From Xenopus tropicalis (taxonomy: Eukaryota > Chordata > Amphibia > Anura > Pipidae): a stretch of DNA of 64,000 nucleotides. The notes under the pieces are model-generated. The model did not search any database. It was not told where the DNA came from and saw only the letters and a list, made by a program, of their open reading frames with translations. The stretch covers positions 94,694,904 through 94,758,903 of the forward strand of contig NC_030678.2 of NCBI RefSeq assembly GCF_000004195.4, in the 5' to 3' direction. The position numbers were made by a program, and so were the translations under genes. Shown one piece after another: positions 20,701 to 31,100 of this stretch (positions within the stretch are counted from its first letter, which is position 1; each line of letters opens with the position of its first letter).

Positions 20701-23307
20701 TTTCATTTATATATGTAAAGGTTTAATTAATCTATGCCTCCACATATAGGGGACCAGATTTTAACCTCTCATCCAGTGACTAGGCTTTATGTATTACTGT
20801 ATTATGCATTATTTATTATTATATTTTCACAATGCAGTTGAAAAGTTGAATAGCCTCACTGGAGTACAATTGGGTCCACTGCTGAAATAACATATGATCT
20901 GACCAAAAAGCAACCAATTAAAATATTGTAATGAGACTGCAGTATGGGGAATGAATTTTTGTCAGTTTTGTGTTGAAAAATTGCATCCAGCGAGCCTGCT
21001 TAATAAATATGTATTCCTGGTTATTGTCTTCGGACGTATCGAATAAGGTAATATGGCTCACAAAAATAAGAACAGGCCAGTGTTTTAAAATGACTGCACA
21101 AAAATGCTGTCTAGTCTACAATCATTTCTTTTTCCCAAACTCTACCTGCTGCACTGTAATGACCATTATTTCAAAATATAAGGACAGGCTATAAGCAGTT
21201 TTCAGTTAACTTGTGTTGAATTTCCATTCCTAAGGCTTAAGGGCTACATAACATATTCTCTGCCATTGAAGTGCTCAACAGGCTCTGTCTAGGAGCTTGT
21301 AATTTACGAGTGACTGCCTGTCACCAGAGGTGACAAGTGAACTTTGGTCACAAAAGGCTTACATTTAGTAACACCAAATAAAGGGGAACCACAGCTATTA
21401 TGAAAATTCAGATGATGCTTAAACCATTGCTTAAAAACAGGAGCAGGAATTATTCACAGCTGAGGAATTTTTCACATTTGGGTAAATCTAGCCATTCTGC
21501 ACTTTTTTAAATCAACTGCTTACTTACCGGTAGGTTCCACGAGAGGGCACAGGGCCATTGCAGAATAAAGGGTTACTGCAGTTTACATCAGAGCCCACAT
21601 ATATCATTGCACTAAGTTGTCCAGATGTATCAGCACATGGGTAGTCACCTCCAAATACAGGGAGAGTGTGATAAAATCCATTTGTTTCGAATGATGAAAT
21701 GTTGGCTGGATTACTCAACTGTGTATAACTGAGCTGTGGAATGACTGAAAAGCATTAACAGAAGTTAAGTCCCTCGATTAGTAGAATTTTAGTAGGCATT
21801 TTAGTATTAAATTCTTGTGCACATTTGCATACATCACGTGACATTTTGTCATGTAAACACGGAAGTTGAAAATGTTTCAACGTTTAACCCTTCCAAAACC
21901 TAATTAACATACGCTAATTAGGATTCGGATTCGGATTCGGTTCAGTATTTGGACAAAGCCTTTACGAAGGATTTGGTGGTTTGGCCAAATCTGAAAAAGT
22001 GGATTTGGAGCATTCCTACTTCTACATAAATTAAATTTGCCATTAGCAACATGATGTAAAGTATGTAACTGCTATTTACTCTTTACTGTAATTTAATATT
22101 TGTGCAAACCTCTGTTTAGAGCAACAACCAACCAGACCAGACTTGTTTTGTACTGCTGGAAGATGCACTGTGGCTGCTCCAGAACAAAACTTGAAGATGT
22201 CAGTTTTCCAAGAATTGGCTTTGTTGTGATCTGGGGAACATAATAAGGGATATCTGGAAAAAAAATGAAATAGAGCTATATTTTAATGTATAGTAGTCTT
22301 CAGAATATTATAACTTTATTACTTTCTGCTTTGGGAAGTAGGCATAACTGCAAACAAGTGGGACCCTTATTTTAGTGGAACTGGGTGAGCTTGAAGCGTC
22401 ACTTATTTCCATGTATGCCACTGCTCTCGGCATGTAAGTACAGAATGAAAAACTCATTAAATTATTACATTCCTGCCCCACAAAAAATCTTAAGGTGCTT
22501 TTCTAATAAATAGAACCACACATAGAATAATAATTATGCTGTATTGACGATGTTTAATACACATTAACCTATGTGCCTATTATTCTGTAAATAACGGATA
22601 AAAAAAAATTATCAAAAAAAATCAAATCTCTAAAAAAAATTCAATAGTTTGAGCTATTTCACATTTTATCACTAGTAAAAAAATTGTTGTAAATAAAAAG
22701 TAAGCATTAGAAACAGGAGGTTTAAAATACGATATTTAGGGCAGATAACGTACTTAATAGGATAAAATTCTATTAAAGGGGAACTATCTGAAACATGAAG
22801 TAGTATGGAATCCATGTTTAGAGATCCACTATGAAGTCCTTGTCTGCTGCCCACACTGATTTTTTTGGATTGGTCCAAAGTATGATGTTAAATAAAACCA
22901 GTATAATTTAAATGGTATTGTTTTCATATACCATAATGCTTCATTTAACGCTGTCAGAAAATAGACTTTGCTGTCATTTTATGTTGGCACGGGCCCCATG
23001 TGAGGCATCTGAAATCATGCATGTTGCGCAGGTACCCCAAAGTTTAAGAGGAGCTTCAGTTACTCCCCAAAGTTTATGAGGATCTTCATTCACTTCCCAC
23101 TCCCCTTCCTTAGCTTTAAGGTGCATTTGTAAAATCAAGCCCCCCAAAAATAGATTTGGCTAATATTCTTTAATTTGGCCAGTGTAAACAAAGTTTAAAA
23201 TCTCTTGTCTTTTAAGAAATATTTAAACATGGTTTTTCGAATCATTTACCTGCACCAGTAATGGCCGATGTAACAATGAGTAGAAGTAGTCTTGCATGGA
23301 GATACAT
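17610..23307 (-). CDS. Uroplakin-3-like protein, paralog B (six exons, complete)
   Basis: Second uroplakin III family gene, tandem with paralog A and in the same orientation. Coding exons: 23307-23250, 22253-22110, 21744-21528, 20329-20253, 19730-19601 and 17775-17610; total 792 bp, 263 residues plus TAG. The layout is a signal peptide (1-19), a lumenal domain with cysteines in PQC, YPC, VNC and LFC contexts and NIS, NCS, NGT and NSS sequons, a SGMIVIITIL membrane span at about 183-207, and a 55-residue cytoplasmic tail with tyrosines at 236, 242, 250 and 260. Uroplakin IIIa of Xenopus laevis eggs is a known Src-family kinase substrate on its tail; whether this gene is that protein or another UPK3 cannot be settled here. 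The intergenic gap to paralog A is 5.6 kb. Confidence 0.92.
18061..18330 (-). mobile_element. L2-like LINE 3' end
   Basis: The minus-strand sequence has the L2-type 3' untranslated block (TTGTAAGCTCTAAAGGGCAG) and the tail GCGCTATATAAAAA, similar to the longer copy ending near 40294. No coding part remains. Confidence 0.65.
19601..19730 (-). CDS. upk3-like B, exon 5 (transmembrane segment)
   Basis: The exon is 130 bp and encodes a short stem (INSSTIKTEPKRPSSG) and the membrane span MIVIITILASLLFILLVCLI. The stem lacks the TIDTWP motif kept in paralog A, but GMIVI is retained. Donor GTAATC. Confidence 0.93.
20253..20329 (-). CDS. upk3-like B, exon 4
   Basis: The exon is 77 bp and encodes VRFVVLNGTVMETGTRWSEV. 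The acceptor is TTCTAG; a second AG two bases on is out of frame. The donor is GTAAAA. Length and phase match paralog A. Confidence 0.88.
21528..21744 (-). CDS. upk3-like B, exon 3
   Basis: The exon is 217 bp and encodes FETNGFYHTLPVFGGDYPC and CNGPVPSRGTYR, aligning along its whole length with exon 3 of paralog A. Donor GTAAGT, acceptor TTTTCAG. Confidence 0.92.
21900..22022. repeat. Fragment of hAT-like MITE
   Basis: GATTCGGATTCGGATTCGGT and GGTTTGGCCAAATC resemble the interior of the 50364-50641 element. The GGATTC unit is tandemly repeated here. The ends are missing. Confidence 0.45.
22110..22253 (-). CDS. upk3-like B, exon 2
   Basis: The exon is 144 bp and encodes YYVPQITTKPILGKL, FVLEQPQCIF and VWLVVALNR. 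The EQPQCIF and WLVVAL blocks are shared with paralog A. Acceptor TTCCAG, donor GTTTGC, which is somewhat weak. Confidence 0.9.
23250..23307 (-). CDS. upk3-like B, exon 1 (signal peptide)
   Basis: The exon encodes MYLHARLLLLIVTSAITGA, a clear signal peptide, and ends one base into the next codon at a GTAAAT donor. Its coding length is identical to exon 1 of paralog A. Confidence 0.88.
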
Positions 23308-26300
23308 GCCTGGGGAGAATGAGAAGTCCTTCCGTCTGTCCCCCTCCAATGTCTGACAGCTTTCTTGTGCTTACTGGTGATCTGTCTTGCACTGCTTGAG
23401 ATATGAAATGAACCAGTCAGCACAGCAGCATTCATAACTCCCCTGTGGGAGAAACTCCTTTGCTATAGCTGCATTCTTTAAATGTTGTAAAGAGATATTG
23501 AAATCAGTGTTAAACATGCCAGACTAGTTTTTCCTTTAACACAGATATGTATGCTTGTGTTGTATCAGTTGGATACATGTAAGAAAGAGTTTTTTTCATA
23601 CCTGGGTTATTTTAATTGAAATGTCTGTCATATTTAACAAATATGGCCTGGTCCATATGTAGCTGTACCTGCTGTATGAATAAATAGCATTTCAGCCACT
23701 TGACCTTCTGCTTATGAGAGACTTGATTAATACTAACATCAGCTGTAACTGGGTCGCTCCTGACACAACACTGGTATATGGAGTGTATATTGTTGTAGGA
23801 CAGGCCATTCAGATATGCTGAAAAGTGACCTGATATATTTAAAAATCATTTTAAGCTTAGTGTTTTTGGTACATTTCTTGTCATGACTTTTTTAAGGCGG
23901 TTTTTAATGTAATGGGTTTGAAGACATATGTACAGACTTTTTGAAATCAGCTATTTGAATATGCATACTTTTAAGAAAACAATAAGCTTGGAGACATAAC
24001 TTGGCTTCATTTCAAACTCAATTTGACCTCAATAAGTCACTTTAAATTGTAGTATTGCATATACCAAATACTTCCACAGGGTAGATAATCATTTGCTGGG
24101 GATAGGGTCATTTGTTTGAAACTTTAACTTCTTAGTTTGAAGAATTATGTCTATGACACTACCAAAGATAAATAGAGCTATATAGAAAAAAATATTTTGT
24201 AGAATGTAATAGCTAGTGATTTAGATACTGTGGGTCTCACAGGTACTGTGGGTCTAGAAAATCAGTTTTTACAATCAATAGTGTAATTAAAACACTGCAC
24301 ATTGTAAACAGAATGTTTTTTTTTTTTTACTATAAAGGAACTTAAAATTGAGAAACTGGTATATCTACTAACATCAGCCAAACCTTAGTGGCTTATTTAA
24401 GACGTCACATTCACTGTGCTATTTGGCAGTGGAGCATTCTAATTTAGTGATTCATGAGGTTTCTGCAACAGGGAATTAGGGGGCTTCACTTACAAAGCCC
24501 CTGGATGCAAGTGTTAGAGCTCTAAGGGGGGCCAGATTGCTCACCTTAGTGCTTATTCAGTGAGTGTTCAGGGCCTTTCTGTTCTCTGCACCACACACTG
24601 GTATTTGGTGGTAAGGTGCAGAGAGCACCTGTAGGTGGGTGTAACGCAGCCCTATCCTTGCCGTCTGGAATTTTTTTTTAATAAAAATGATTGATTAATG
24701 TAAAAATACATATGAATAAAATGTTGCATAATAAGCTTGTTGGAAAAAATATTAGTCATTTTGGTATTGGTAATTAAGTCTAAGCACATTGACTCTATCA
24801 GGATTTAGGAAAAAAAAAACTCTTTAAATGGTTATCTGAAGCACTTTGAAACACAGAAGCACATCACATAAAGGGGGGCCCATTTATTGAAAATCAAATG
24901 TTTGAATTTTTGATTTTTTTTTTTAATATGCTGGAGTGCCCTTTATATAGAAACTGACTCTGATGCCAATGTTCCCTTTAATATCTTCTTGTGCCCACAC
25001 TATCAAAACTCTGTGCACTGAGAATGGGTGGGTCTAAATAACTGCAAAAATATTGTCACAAAAACCATTCCAGAGCACAGAGACAGGGGGAAGGGGGGGG
25101 GGTTGGAAGCACCTAGGTGTCCCCACTCCGACTGCCTACCTGTCCCCCATCTCGCACATCATGCATTTTATTAGACACAAGGTGCAGAGTGGAGCTAGAT
25201 CTGTGGCATGAGTGATCTCTGCATGAGCACTAAGGAGCATGCTCTTGAACGTCTGCACCACATGTGACCCATTCACTCTTTCTGGTTCCAATGGCTGCAA
25301 GAAAAAGAAAAACACAGTTGGAATACATTTTCAGTCAAGATAAAAGAAGTACAAACATGAATGGAAATGTATACTTCATAAAAACAAGGATTTTGTTCAT
25401 ACCTTAGCTGTGCTTTTCTCCAAAGTATGGAAATCAGGGCCTCGAGCATATGCAGATTATCTAGGTGCCCAATCTATATATGGAACAGACTGTCAACTGC
25501 ATATGCCTTAATCTATTCTACTGTACAGCGCTGCATACATATGTAGTGCTTTATAAAGACGGATATACATACAAAGATACAATGTCTCATCCCACAGGTA
25601 CATACACAAGGCAGACTGAAATGCGTTAAAACTCCAGGGTACAGACCTTTTAAATTGGATTCCATTAGCCTCCACATACTGCCCTAGATACTGACTAGCT
25701 GAGATACATCTATTGCAGTCTGGCCCCATGTAGCCCAATTATAATGGTATTAAGTTGTATTTGTCCACACAAGTACCAACATCCCACTGATCAGTCATTA
25801 GCCCGCTGACCATAGAAATCTATTGCAGTTAAGGTCTTAAGGATTTGCAGTTACTGCTGCTTTGTACCCTCACACATGCCAGTGGCAAGGTAATTTGCTT
25901 TTTAGATTTATAATTTAGGGGTATATGGTGTTTTTACTAAATGATTTAAGGGTCCACACAAACAGTCATGGTTAGCCAGAACTTATTAGAGGTAAAAAGT
26001 TTGTGTAGTGGCATAATTATAGGGGTGCAGATCGTTGGGGAAAGGGGACACGTCTGCAGTAATAGATTTACTATTATGTATGCACATTGTGAAGGAGTGG
26101 CCAGCAGAGGGCCCAAAAATGATTTTCTCACAGGGGCCTGGGGGGTGCAAATAACACCACTGCATCCACTGTAACATTTCCTATACAATTGCAGCATGTT
26201 GCAGTATTTTAGTGACACCTACAGGGCAATTTTTAAAAAGCATTTTTTAAAAAAGTGTAAAGTTTAGTTGTATTATTTTCATTTGTACCCACATGTTATG

Positions 26301-27991
26301 TAATGCTTAGTGTTTATCATTGACATCAGTCTTTGCCCCAATGGAGCTTACAACATACACAAGAGGGTAAATGTCCTGGAATGTGGGAGAAAACCATTGT
26401 ATCAGGAGGAACCCACCCAGGGTTTGACTGGGCTGGCAGGACACTGGGAAAAAAACCCAGTGGGTCCTGGCCCTTGTGGGCCCCACGGCCCAATCCCCAC
26501 CCATAGTAATTGTGGCTGACTGCTGCTGTTGCTCCCCCAATCCTGGCGAATTATAAGGTATGCATGCAGGGAGGAAAGGGGCTGGTGTTGAATTTGCAAG
26601 TGACTGGGCAGGCGGGGGCCCCTGGGGTAGCAGCCTGCGGGCCTTTTACACACTAGTCCGATGCAAAACCCAGCCACTGGGAGATACATGAGCGAGAACT
26701 CATTGTGAATAGTTGTTATAGTTTAACTCAGGACCACAACGAAGCAAAAAACAGTGCTAATCACTAGGCATCCTGATTGTAAATCAGTATAAATAAATCT
26801 ATAATATCTAATAAATCTATACATTTTCAGCCATCATGTTTACCTTGAATGGCAGAGGTTTTATATGCCGCTACATTCTGATCACCATCTGTACCAATTA
26901 AAAATTCTAGGCTGATTTACTAAGCATCTGCCAATGTGCTGTGCAAAGTAGTATTCTTCCAAATTCAGTTCACAAAGGTTCTTGCAGTAATACACTCCCC
27001 ACTATAGCTGTACCATCTAAATTTAAACACAATTTACTGATGCATGTGTCAGGCCTGCTACAGGCATACGTGATTACATTGGAAATCTGATAAACAGGTC
27101 TTCAATGTGGTTAATCCCTGTTAAAAGACAAAAGTGTCTAGGTATTACAGGCCAATTGCAGCCTTTTTTGCACTTAACACACTGTGTAGCTACATTGTAA
27201 ATGACCACTAATATGTTTGCAGTACTACTACCCCTATCCCACACTGTATGATATTCTTGGGGAACCAGTATGTACTGCCACTGTATAATGTGCATAGTGT
27301 GACAGTGCCCACTGGGCTCATTGTGATGTGGTGCAACTACCCATTTCATGCACTGTGTAAAGCAACAGAAAGGCCATTGCCCTCTGGAAGAAAGAATTAA
27401 TAGCAATGCAAAAGATTCACGTTTTACATAGAAAAACACCCAAAACCAATTCTCTAAAAAGCTACAATATAAACTGCATCTTTAAGATGGACATGACATT
27501 TCAAACGGGACATGTTCAATTTTGCAGTGGCAAATTAATTATTATATCTGTAGCTCCCCCCCCCCCCCATCCATTGGCTGTCACTCATAGAGCTGCTTAA
27601 AAAGTCTGCCACAAAACAGATCTACCATCAAATATATTACTAAATAATCAAAACTTTATACTTCTAAAAACAAATGTATGAAATTTTAGCAGTTCTTGCT
27701 CAGTATACTTGTGCTATGTAGTTACAGATTGAAAAGGTCACAGGCATAAAACTCTCATGTTGGTGTTTTCTATGAACGCTAGGTGGCAGCAGTCAGCTAC
27801 CAGGTATGTTCCCTGTAGAACGGCATTGCAGAGAGAGGATGTTTCAGCAGCTGCAGTAACACCTCCTATTTCCAGCTGTAGCTCTTGTTGATAAAACACA
27901 GGAAGAGAGTGACAGCGAGTAAAGGAAAACCAGTGACCTCCGCCTTGTATGTATGGTACAGGCAAGGGCAACTCATGCTGAAAGCTGGGTA
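23308..27991. other. Divergent intergenic region between upk3-like B and reps2
   Basis: This 4.7 kb must contain both 5' regions. No TATA box, CpG-dense island or clear promoter was seen by eye. It contains an L2 3' tail at about 25512-25580 (CTACTGTACAGCGCTGC), a degenerate hAT-like relic near 26409-26673 and a poly-C run at about 27549. No further gene was recognised. Confidence 0.5.
26409..26673. repeat. Degenerate hAT-like MITE relic
   Basis: The left side has CAGGGTTTGACTGGGCTGGC and the right side CTAGTCCGATGCAAAACCC, an imperfect inverted pair. These resemble the CAGTGTCGGACTGAG ends of the 63045 element. No target duplication was found. Confidence 0.4.
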
Positions 27992-28192
27992 ATGGATCAA
28001 GGAGCGACGGTGGGGCCATCCGGCCAAGCAGCTGGGGGGCTGCATCTGCCCATGAGCGATAAGGAACAGAAGTGCTACTCTGAGCTTTTTTCCATGTGCC
28101 AAGCTGAGGGATCTGCGAGACTGGCAGCAGGGAGCAACAAAGTGGGTGAGCTGTTTAGGGCGTCTAAGCTCCCTGCAGATACCTTACACCAG
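27992..28192 (+). CDS. reps2: reps2 exon 1 (start of first EH region)
   Basis: The exon has 67 codons and ends in phase 0 at CAG|GTAAGA. The ATG at 27992 ([11 protein letters not shown]) was chosen because the protein then starts with a short Gly-rich leader before [12 protein letters not shown]. An in-frame ATG lies 13 codons upstream at 27953 and cannot be excluded. No TATA box is evident upstream. Confidence 0.88.
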
Positions 28193-31100
28193 GTAAGAGA
28201 TTCCTTGCTACTTTGCGTTCCCCTGGCTGAAAGTTTCTTCCTGTGTATACTTATCTTGCAACTTGGCTACACTTAGTAATAAGTATTCCCTGGTAACTTC
28301 TACTAAACCAGTGATTGGCAGGTACTAAAAGGGATGCCATACACAGAGGTAATTTAATTAGTGGCATTTATCATATTATAATAATGTCTGAATCCATAGT
28401 TTTTGTGTTTTGTAATACATATAGATGTGGATGTATGTATGTTTGTGTGTATGTATATTTATTTATATAGCGCTATCTATGTACACAGCGCTGTGCAGCA
28501 CAAGTGATATGCCACTTATTTTGGATTAAGTGTTTCCTGTAGACATTAATAAAACATTGTCTTAGTATTAATAAAGGCTGTTTTGTTGCTATCTAATGTT
28601 AATACTGCAAATGAAACATGCATATATTTAATATACATGCACTGAAAGAATGTTCCATTAACAGATTAACTTACCCTCATCATAATATATGAGTATATAA
28701 ATCCAAAACAAACCTTTCTACATATAGTGTATATTTACTAGACTTAGGGGGCCAGTGGGCCCAGCATTTGGCTCCAGGGCATCAGCACTCAGAGGTGTTG
28801 TCTAGTGATTCCATTGCTCAGCAGAGCCAAAAGGTTCATTCCAGTCTCAGGGGAGCTCAGTTCATTGTCTTATAAAGAAACAGGCAGTTGTTTTAAACAA
28901 ATGTTCTAGTATCCTGTTTGTGACAAGCATTCAGAAGCTGGAATGCCTAGCATCTTTTCATGTAAATCGCCATTTAAGAATACAGATATTATTACTGGTT
29001 GCACTTACAAATGATTACAGCTATAACATAAAATTTGCTGACACCTTAGTCATGTGACAGCTGAAGGCGTTGTTTTCCAGATGGTCGTTTGGATACGCTA
29101 ATTAGGGTTTCGATATTCAGCAAAATCTTTGGTCAAATATTTGAACGTCTGAAATCCAAAATTTGAGGCTCTGTGCATCCCTAATATATGTTAAAGGTAA
29201 TTTTAGTTACTGTAATTTTGCCTTATTGTCACTAACTGGTCACTTGAAATCAGTACAAAACAGTGCTGATAATTCAAAACTACAACAGTTATAATTCTGA
29301 ACTGACAGATGATATAAATGAGCTCTAGGTAATATTAACCTGACAGGCACTCTAACTAAATTATATACTTGCATTGTTAGATAGAGCTGTGTGTGTGCCA
29401 CCAAAGCTCTACTAAATTCAGAAAGAAAAGAAAAAGTTGCCAGGTATTTCTAGTACCCTTGGACTGTTGTGTGTCACAAATATACACAATAAGTAAACAC
29501 TGATTTAGAAACAGGTTTGCCAAGACTCCCCCCCCCCCCCCACTTCAGAGTCTTTATTTAAAAAGTTTTTCTAGATCTTTATCTGAGAATGGAACTCACT
29601 GCAAACACAGCTTCAGCAGTTCTGTATGTATCCTTAATCTCTTTCTCATTTGGATGCTATAATCTAAGGTGTAACAATATAGAATTTAAAATACAGTTGC
29701 TAACGCTCTTTAATTGTACATTCTAACATTTAAATCTGTAGTAATAAGTCAAATCAACTGGACTTGCTGTATTTTTCTTGAAGACATTTTACCAGTTTCT
29801 CTATTTAGAATTGAGAAAGCCATTCGGATGACTGGCAAAATATTTTCAAGAAAAACACAGCAAGTCCAGTTGATTTGACTTATTACTACAGATATACCAT
29901 GACCTAGATGAATGAGACTCTTCACAAACATTCTAACTTTTAATTTTTTCATATTCTCTATACCAGTGATCCCCAACCAGTGACTTGAGAGCAACATGTT
30001 GTTCACCAGCCCCTTGGATGTTGCTCCCAGCAACTGATTTCTGAATTCATGGCTTAAAGGTTTTGGTTGCATAAAAACAGATGTACTGACTCCTGTAGGC
30101 TACAAAATAGCCATTCACAGTGTATTTGGATCCCCAGGAACTTTTTGCATGCTTGTGTTGATATAATTTATTTTCCATTTCCTCCTGTGGACCTAGCCAA
30201 ATGAACATGAAATCATTCATGTGGTGGTGATATATTTTGACCTACAGTTTATAAGCATCCCTGGGATACAGATGGGGCAAACAAAGGCCCGGTAGCTTAA
30301 CTTAATCCATTACCTTAAAATAATGTATAATAATAAAAATCACATTTTTGAGGTTATGTTTTATCTTCTGACACAAAGACATGTTCAGCTGCCTAAATTT
30401 CCTTCTATGGGGGATATAATTTACTTGTTCCCCGGACAAAACTGCAACAGCACTAAAGGACACAAGGGCATTCTTCTTGGTGCTTGCCCATGGAGCTCTT
30501 CTGCTTGGGGAAATGCAGTGCAGCCTCAAGTGACACAGGCCAGCCCTGTTCTTACTGCTTACCATAGGGAAGGCAGTAAGTAAAGAGCCCATTGCTGCCT
30601 GCTTCCTCTGCTGCTCCCTAACTTGCATGTTGAAATGATGCGCCAGTTAGGGGGGAAAAGTGTGAAATTCAGAGACATGCAACATTTCTGCACTAGAGGA
30701 AGGCAGTGTGCAAAGTGCACTTTGCACAATACCTCAGATGTTGTAAATGGTGTTTTTAAAGGGATACGGTCATGATTTTTATGGTGTACTCTTTATTTCT
30801 AGATTACACTAATTACATAGCAAATAATTAATTCTACCATTGAGTCTGAGCTTTCAGAAGGAGCCAGCACTACACATTAGAACTGCTTTCAGATAAACTA
30901 TTGTTTCTCCTACTCCCATGTAATTGGAGGAGTCCCAAGCCAGACTTGGATTTCTTACTTTTGAGTGCTATTCTGATAGCACTCGGCTGCTGGGAGGGGG
31001 GTGATATAACTCCAACTTGCAGCTCAGCAGTAAAGTGTGACTAAAGTTTATCAGAGCACAGGTCACATGGTTGTGTCACACTGGGAAATAATGAATATGG

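Noticed and set aside
24440..24660. GC-richer stretch upstream of upk3-like B considered as an exon
   Set aside because: No open frame with splice sites or similarity to the uroplakins or REPS proteins.
27738..28102. Minus-strand frames opposite reps2 exon 1
   Set aside because: Antisense shadows of a well-supported exon.
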